DNA of 35,087 nt. Source: Flavobacteriaceae bacterium. Its GTDB lineage: Bacteria; Bacteroidota; Bacteroidia; Flavobacteriales; Flavobacteriaceae. The translations under genes and the position numbers were made by a program. Below the pieces are notes generated by a model. It was given only the letters and a program-made list of their open reading frames with translations. It ran no database searches and was not told the origin of the DNA. Location of the stretch: the NCBI GenBank assembly GCA_029942185.1, contig JAOZTK010000006.1, forward strand, positions 1-35,087. The letters are read 5' to 3'. Each line of letters begins with the position of its first letter. Position 1 is the first letter of the stretch. Of the stretch, positions 31,956-35,087 are shown piece after piece.

Positions 31956-33632
31956 ATGAAATTATTAAAATTGACTGTTTTTACAGTGGCCCTCATCAGT
32001 TTAATAAGCTGTGGTAAATCAGGAAGTACTTCACTCACCGGATGGACAGAAAAGGATAAGACATTAGGAGGCTTTTCAACTCCTAAGAAATTTAAGGATC
32101 AAAGAACACCACCGGGAATGGTTCTTGTGGAAGGTGGTACATTTACAATGGGACATGTCCAAGATGACGTGATGTTTGATTGGAATACCACTCCCAAAAA
32201 ACAACAAGTTCGATCTTTTTACATGGATGAAGCAGAGGTCACGAACCAAGAGTATATTTTTTATTTAGAATGGACAGAAAGAGTTTTTCCACCACATAAC
32301 GAAAATTATAAACATATTTATCATGCTACCTTGCCGGACACTTTAGTATGGAGAGATCGTTTGGGCTTTAACGAGTCCTTGACGGAAACCTATCTACGAC
32401 ATCCCGCTTATTCGAATTATCCTGTAGTAGGAGTAAGTTGGGTACAAGCAACCGAATATTGTAAATGGCGAGGTGATAGAGTTAATGAAAAAATATTGAT
32501 GGATAAAGGGATTTTAAAAAATCTCTTTGTATTGGATTCTTTAAGAATTGAGGGTAGAGATCATTTTGTAACAGATACGTATTTGTTGAATCCACGTTAT
32601 ATGTTCGATGGTGATTCCAGTATTTATAAAAAAGGTCTTCCATCCAAAAAAGTCCGAAAAAGAGGGGAATCAAGACCTAGAAGAGGACAATTTAGTGGTA
32701 GGCATGTTAAAACATCAGATGGAATATTTTTGCCCAAGTTTAGATTGCCAACTGAAAGTGAATGGGAATTTGCTGCAAAAGCGCTCTCGGAGAACAGATC
32801 TTATAACGAAATAAGGGGACGTAAAAAATTCCCATGGAATGGTCGTTATACACGTAATAAAGATAGAAAATATCGCGGTGATCAATTGGCTAACTTCAAG
32901 TTAGGAAAGGGAGATTATAGTGGTGTAGCAGGATGGAGTAATGATGGAGCAGATATTACCATAGCTGTTAAATCATATCCTCCAAATGCACATGGTCTAT
33001 ACGATATGGCCGGTAATGTTGCAGAGTGGGTTGCCGATGTATATCGTCCAATCATCGATACTGAAGCAAATGATTTTAACTATTATCGTGGAAATGTGTT
33101 TTCCAAACCAAAAATTAATCGTGAGGGAAGGGTAGTTATTGCCGATTACACAACAATAGATTATGACACACTGGATAACGGAAGAATTATACCTGCAGAC
33201 AGACCCGGAAATATTATTTTTGTTCCAATCACTAAGCGAGATGCTTTTATGCGTAATAATTATGAAAAATCATATAATGTAGATTTTAGAGATGGCGATA
33301 TGGCATCGACTCGACATTTTGAAAGAGAAGATGAAGATTTTGAAGTAAGCCCTAGAATGTACAATCACCCTGTTATCCCAAAGATTTTAGGTGAAGGAGG
33401 AATGCGAAGACAAATATATGACGGTAAAATGCGTAGAACCTTGGTAAGTAATAAGACAAGAGTCTATAAAGGAGGATCATGGAAAGATAGAGAATATTGG
33501 TTAGATCCTGCGCAAAGACGTTACCTTCCACAATACTCTGCAACAAGTTTTATTGGTTTTAGGTGTGCAATGGATCGACTAGGACCCATGACTTCCAGTA
33601 AAAGAAATGCATTTCCAAAAAATAAAAAATAA
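31956..33632 (+). CDS. gldJ: Gliding motility lipoprotein GldJ
   Basis: A 558-residue lipoprotein. Lipobox LISC gives lipidated Cys19. The body is a formylglycine-generating-enzyme/SUMF1-type fold: GMVLVEGGTFTMGHVQDD (about 53-70), FYMDEAEVTNQEYIFYLEWT, YPVVGVSWVQATEYCKWRGD, FRLPTESEWEFAAKAL, HGLYDMAGNVAEWVADVYRP, and the C-terminal RVYKGGSWKDREYW ... SFIGFRCAMDRLG. In Flavobacterium johnsoniae GldJ is required for gliding and T9SS function and stabilises GldK. The related gldK is not in this window. Position next to porU and length agree with GldJ and not GldK. A terminator follows directly. Confidence 0.93.
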   Translation: MKLLKLTVFTVALISLISCGKSGSTSLTGWTEKDKTLGGFSTPKKFKDQRTPPGMVLVEGGTFTMGHVQDDVMFDWNTTPKKQQVRSFYMDEAEVTNQEYIFYLEWTERVFPPHNENYKHIYHATLPDTLVWRDRLGFNESLTETYLRHPAYSNYPVVGVSWVQATEYCKWRGDRVNEKILMDKGILKNLFVLDSLRIEGRDHFVTDTYLLNPRYMFDGDSSIYKKGLPSKKVRKRGESRPRRGQFSGRHVKTSDGIFLPKFRLPTESEWEFAAKALSENRSYNEIRGRKKFPWNGRYTRNKDRKYRGDQLANFKLGKGDYSGVAGWSNDGADITIAVKSYPPNAHGLYDMAGNVAEWVADVYRPIIDTEANDFNYYRGNVFSKPKINREGRVVIADYTTIDYDTLDNGRIIPADRPGNIIFVPITKRDAFMRNNYEKSYNVDFRDGDMASTRHFEREDEDFEVSPRMYNHPVIPKILGEGGMRRQIYDGKMRRTLVSNKTRVYKGGSWKDREYWLDPAQRRYLPQYSATSFIGFRCAMDRLGPMTSSKRNAFPKNKK

Positions 33633-33655
33633 GAGAATATTTTTTTAATAAATTC

Positions 33656-33689
33656 AAACCTCATATTCAAAAGAAAATGAGGTTTTTTT
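33656..33689 (+). terminator. Terminator downstream of gldJ
   Basis: AAACCTCAT (33656-33664) pairs with ATGAGGTTT (33677-33685) over a 12-base loop; a T-run follows to 33689. It ends only 13 bases before the murF start, so murF must have its own promoter or depend on read-through. Confidence 0.75.
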
Positions 33690-33690
33690 G

Positions 33691-33698
33691 TATCTTTC
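33691..33698 (+). promoter_or_regulatory. Putative -7 box of murF
   Basis: TATCTTTC matches TAnnTTTG except the last base and lies four bases before the GTG start, the same spacing as the TACCTTTG box before marR. The murF mRNA may therefore be leaderless. Confidence 0.4.
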
Positions 33699-33702
33699 AT
33701 TC

Positions 33703-34965
33703 GTGAAAATTAAAGACATATATCAAAAATACACACAGACTTACAAAGTCTCTACCGATACACGTGCTTCTGAAGAAGGGAGTGTTTTTTTTGCATTAAA
33801 AGGTGAGAATTTTAATGCCAATGAATTTGCTGAAAAAGCATTAGAAAATGGCGTGGGTTTTGTAGTTGTTGACGAGAAACGCTTTTATAAAAATGAGGAT
33901 AGGTATATTCTTGTCAATGATGTTTTACAAACGCTTCAAGATCTCGCTCAATATCACAGACGTGAATTGGGGATTCCAATTATTGCTTTGACAGGGAGCA
34001 ACGGAAAGACCACTACCAAAGAATTGATAAAGGAAGTTTTAGTAACAAAATATTCCACAATCGCCACAAAGGGGAATCTCAATAACCATATAGGTGTTCC
34101 ATTGACACTTTTATCCATGACTCCCGAAACAGAAATAGGGATTGTAGAGATGGGAGCCAATCACTTTGGAGAAATAGCCTTGTTATGTGAAATAGCGCAA
34201 CCTAATTACGGATATATAACAAATTTTGGAAAAGCACATTTGGAGGGTTTTGGTTCTTTAGAAGGTGTTATCAAAGCAAAATCAGAATTATACCATTATT
34301 TAAAAGAAAATGAAGGACTTGCATTTGTCAACGGTCAAGACAGTATACAACTGAAAAAAACGGTACATCAAAAAAGACATGTTATCGCTACTAATATTCA
34401 AAGAATTGACGCAGATGAGTTTGTTCATGTACAAATTGACAATACAAAGATTTATAGCAAATTCTTGGGTGCGTATAATTTTTTTAATATTGCAACTGCG
34501 ATAGGTATTGGACAATATTTTGACATTTCGATAAAAACAATTAAATCTGCGATTGAAAAATATGTGCCTGATAATAAACGTTCCCAACTTATTAATAAAA
34601 AGGATACTATCATTATATTGGATGCTTATAACGCAAACCCAACAAGTATGCTAGTGGCAATAACGAGTTTTATAAGTAATCCTGCAGAAAAGAAAATTGT
34701 GATACTTGGCGATATGTTTGAATTGGGCAAAAATGCGGATCAAGAACATCAATATATAGCAGATTTAGCCATTGATTCCGGTTTCGATAGCGTTGTTTTA
34801 GTCGGTTTTAATTTTTTTAAGACAAAGAATCTTGCCGCAGTAAAGTACAAAGATTTTGATGCGTTTAGCACGTCCTTTGATAGATCAGATTATAAAGATG
34901 CGACACTACTAATCAAAGGATCCCGCGGAATGGCTCTAGAACGGATTGTAGATTTGTTTGATTGA
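33703..34965 (+). CDS. murF: UDP-N-acetylmuramoyl-tripeptide--D-alanyl-D-alanine ligase MurF
   Basis: A Mur ligase of 420 residues that adds D-Ala-D-Ala to UDP-MurNAc-tripeptide in cytoplasmic peptidoglycan synthesis. The start is set at GTG 33703 (MKIKDIYQKYTQTYKV). An upstream TTG at 33688 in the same frame lies inside the gldJ terminator T-run and is unlikely. Seen: N-terminal substrate domain STDTRASEEGSVFFALKGEN; P-loop ALTGSNGKTTTKELI (about 93-107); KGNLNNHIGVPLTLLSM; EIGIVEMGANHFGEI; central IILDAYNANPTSM; and C-terminal domain KKIVILGDMFELG and KGSRGMALERIVDLF. Standard length with all motifs intact. Its placement next to gldJ is chromosomal context, not a functional link that the sequence shows. 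Confidence 0.95.
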   Translation: MKIKDIYQKYTQTYKVSTDTRASEEGSVFFALKGENFNANEFAEKALENGVGFVVVDEKRFYKNEDRYILVNDVLQTLQDLAQYHRRELGIPIIALTGSNGKTTTKELIKEVLVTKYSTIATKGNLNNHIGVPLTLLSMTPETEIGIVEMGANHFGEIALLCEIAQPNYGYITNFGKAHLEGFGSLEGVIKAKSELYHYLKENEGLAFVNGQDSIQLKKTVHQKRHVIATNIQRIDADEFVHVQIDNTKIYSKFLGAYNFFNIATAIGIGQYFDISIKTIKSAIEKYVPDNKRSQLINKKDTIIILDAYNANPTSMLVAITSFISNPAEKKIVILGDMFELGKNADQEHQYIADLAIDSGFDSVVLVGFNFFKTKNLAAVKYKDFDAFSTSFDRSDYKDATLLIKGSRGMALERIVDLFD

Positions 34966-35013
34966 CAGGTATCTCAGATTCAAGAGGTACATGAATCAAA
35001 GAATGTTTTATCC

Positions 35014-35087
35014 TTAGATTCGTTTCATCTGATCTTTTAGTTGCTTAATTTGTTCAGCAAGCATATTGTGTTTATCTAATTTTTTTG
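35014..35087 (-). CDS. C-terminal end of an unidentified gene (partial)
   Basis: Read on the minus strand from the window edge, an open frame of about 24 codons ends in a TAA whose complement is at 35014-35016. The residues, KKLDKHNMLAEQIKQLKDQM then KRI, look like a charged helix or coiled coil. It is convergent with murF, 48 bases away. Too short to name, and it could be a chance frame. Confidence 0.35.
   Translation of the reverse strand, partial: KKLDKHNMLAEQIKQLKDQMKRI

Noticed and set aside
33688-33702. TTG start for murF five codons upstream
   Set aside because: It lies inside the T-run of the gldJ terminator and adds residues not typical for MurF; GTG 33703 has a promoter box at good spacing.
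1-35087. CRISPR array, rRNA, tRNA, prophage or complete insertion sequence
   Set aside because: No regularly spaced repeats, cloverleaf-like sequences, transposase or phage genes were seen on reading both strands.

Overview
The window is AT-rich chromosomal DNA from a member of the Flavobacteriia (Bacteroidota), most likely Flavobacteriaceae. The evidence is a type IX secretion/gliding cluster (porU, porV, gldJ), a secreted nuclease ending in a T9SS sorting domain, -7 boxes of the Bacteroidota form TAnnTTTG, and general absence of Shine-Dalgarno sequences. No rRNA, tRNA, CRISPR array or complete insertion sequence was found.

Layout. 1-350: non-coding, with a decayed 11-bp tandem repeat and a solo copy of a mobile-element end. 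351-1088 (-): TauE/SafE-type permease. 1233-6327 (+): secreted nuclease, membrane-anchored helix-hairpin-helix protein, two tandem acyl-CoA dehydrogenases, then a bidirectional terminator. 6399-13068 (-): leucine-rich-repeat secreted protein, PPK2 kinase, NtrC-like regulator without a DNA-binding domain, NatB-like ABC permease and its ATPase. 13109-13384: a 276-bp MITE-like element. 13475-20275 (+): a fatty-acid beta-oxidation operon (marR, fadN-like, fadA-like, fadE-like) resembling Bacillus fadNAE, preceded by a 28-bp perfect palindrome that is the likely MarR operator. 20418-22437 (+): a secreted protein of unknown function, a chloramphenicol-acetyltransferase-fold protein and YaaA. 22439-22608 (-): a decayed phoU fragment. 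22770-24671 (+): dnaK with an unusual upstream region. 24813-31532 (-): KAS III-like enzyme, cytidine deaminase, porV, porU. 31956-34965 (+): gldJ and murF. At the right edge lies the C-terminal end of a gene on the minus strand.

How the genes fit. Three acyl-CoA dehydrogenases, a hydratase/dehydrogenase fusion and a thiolase make this a lipid-degradation locus, with the MarR protein as its probable fatty-acid-responsive repressor. PorU (sortase) and PorV (its outer-membrane partner) process T9SS cargo such as the nuclease at 1233-2963; GldJ belongs to the gliding/T9SS machinery.

Most unusual signal. Both large gaps inside the beta-oxidation operon (fadN-fadA and fadA-fadE) are filled by a gene of the four-helix-bundle (23S rRNA intervening-sequence protein) family. 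Each is bracketed by its own inverted repeat, so each could be held on a stem-loop in the polycistronic mRNA, as intervening sequences are in 23S rRNA. Both genes are damaged, in different ways: one by an in-frame stop, the other by an apparent 11-codon deletion.
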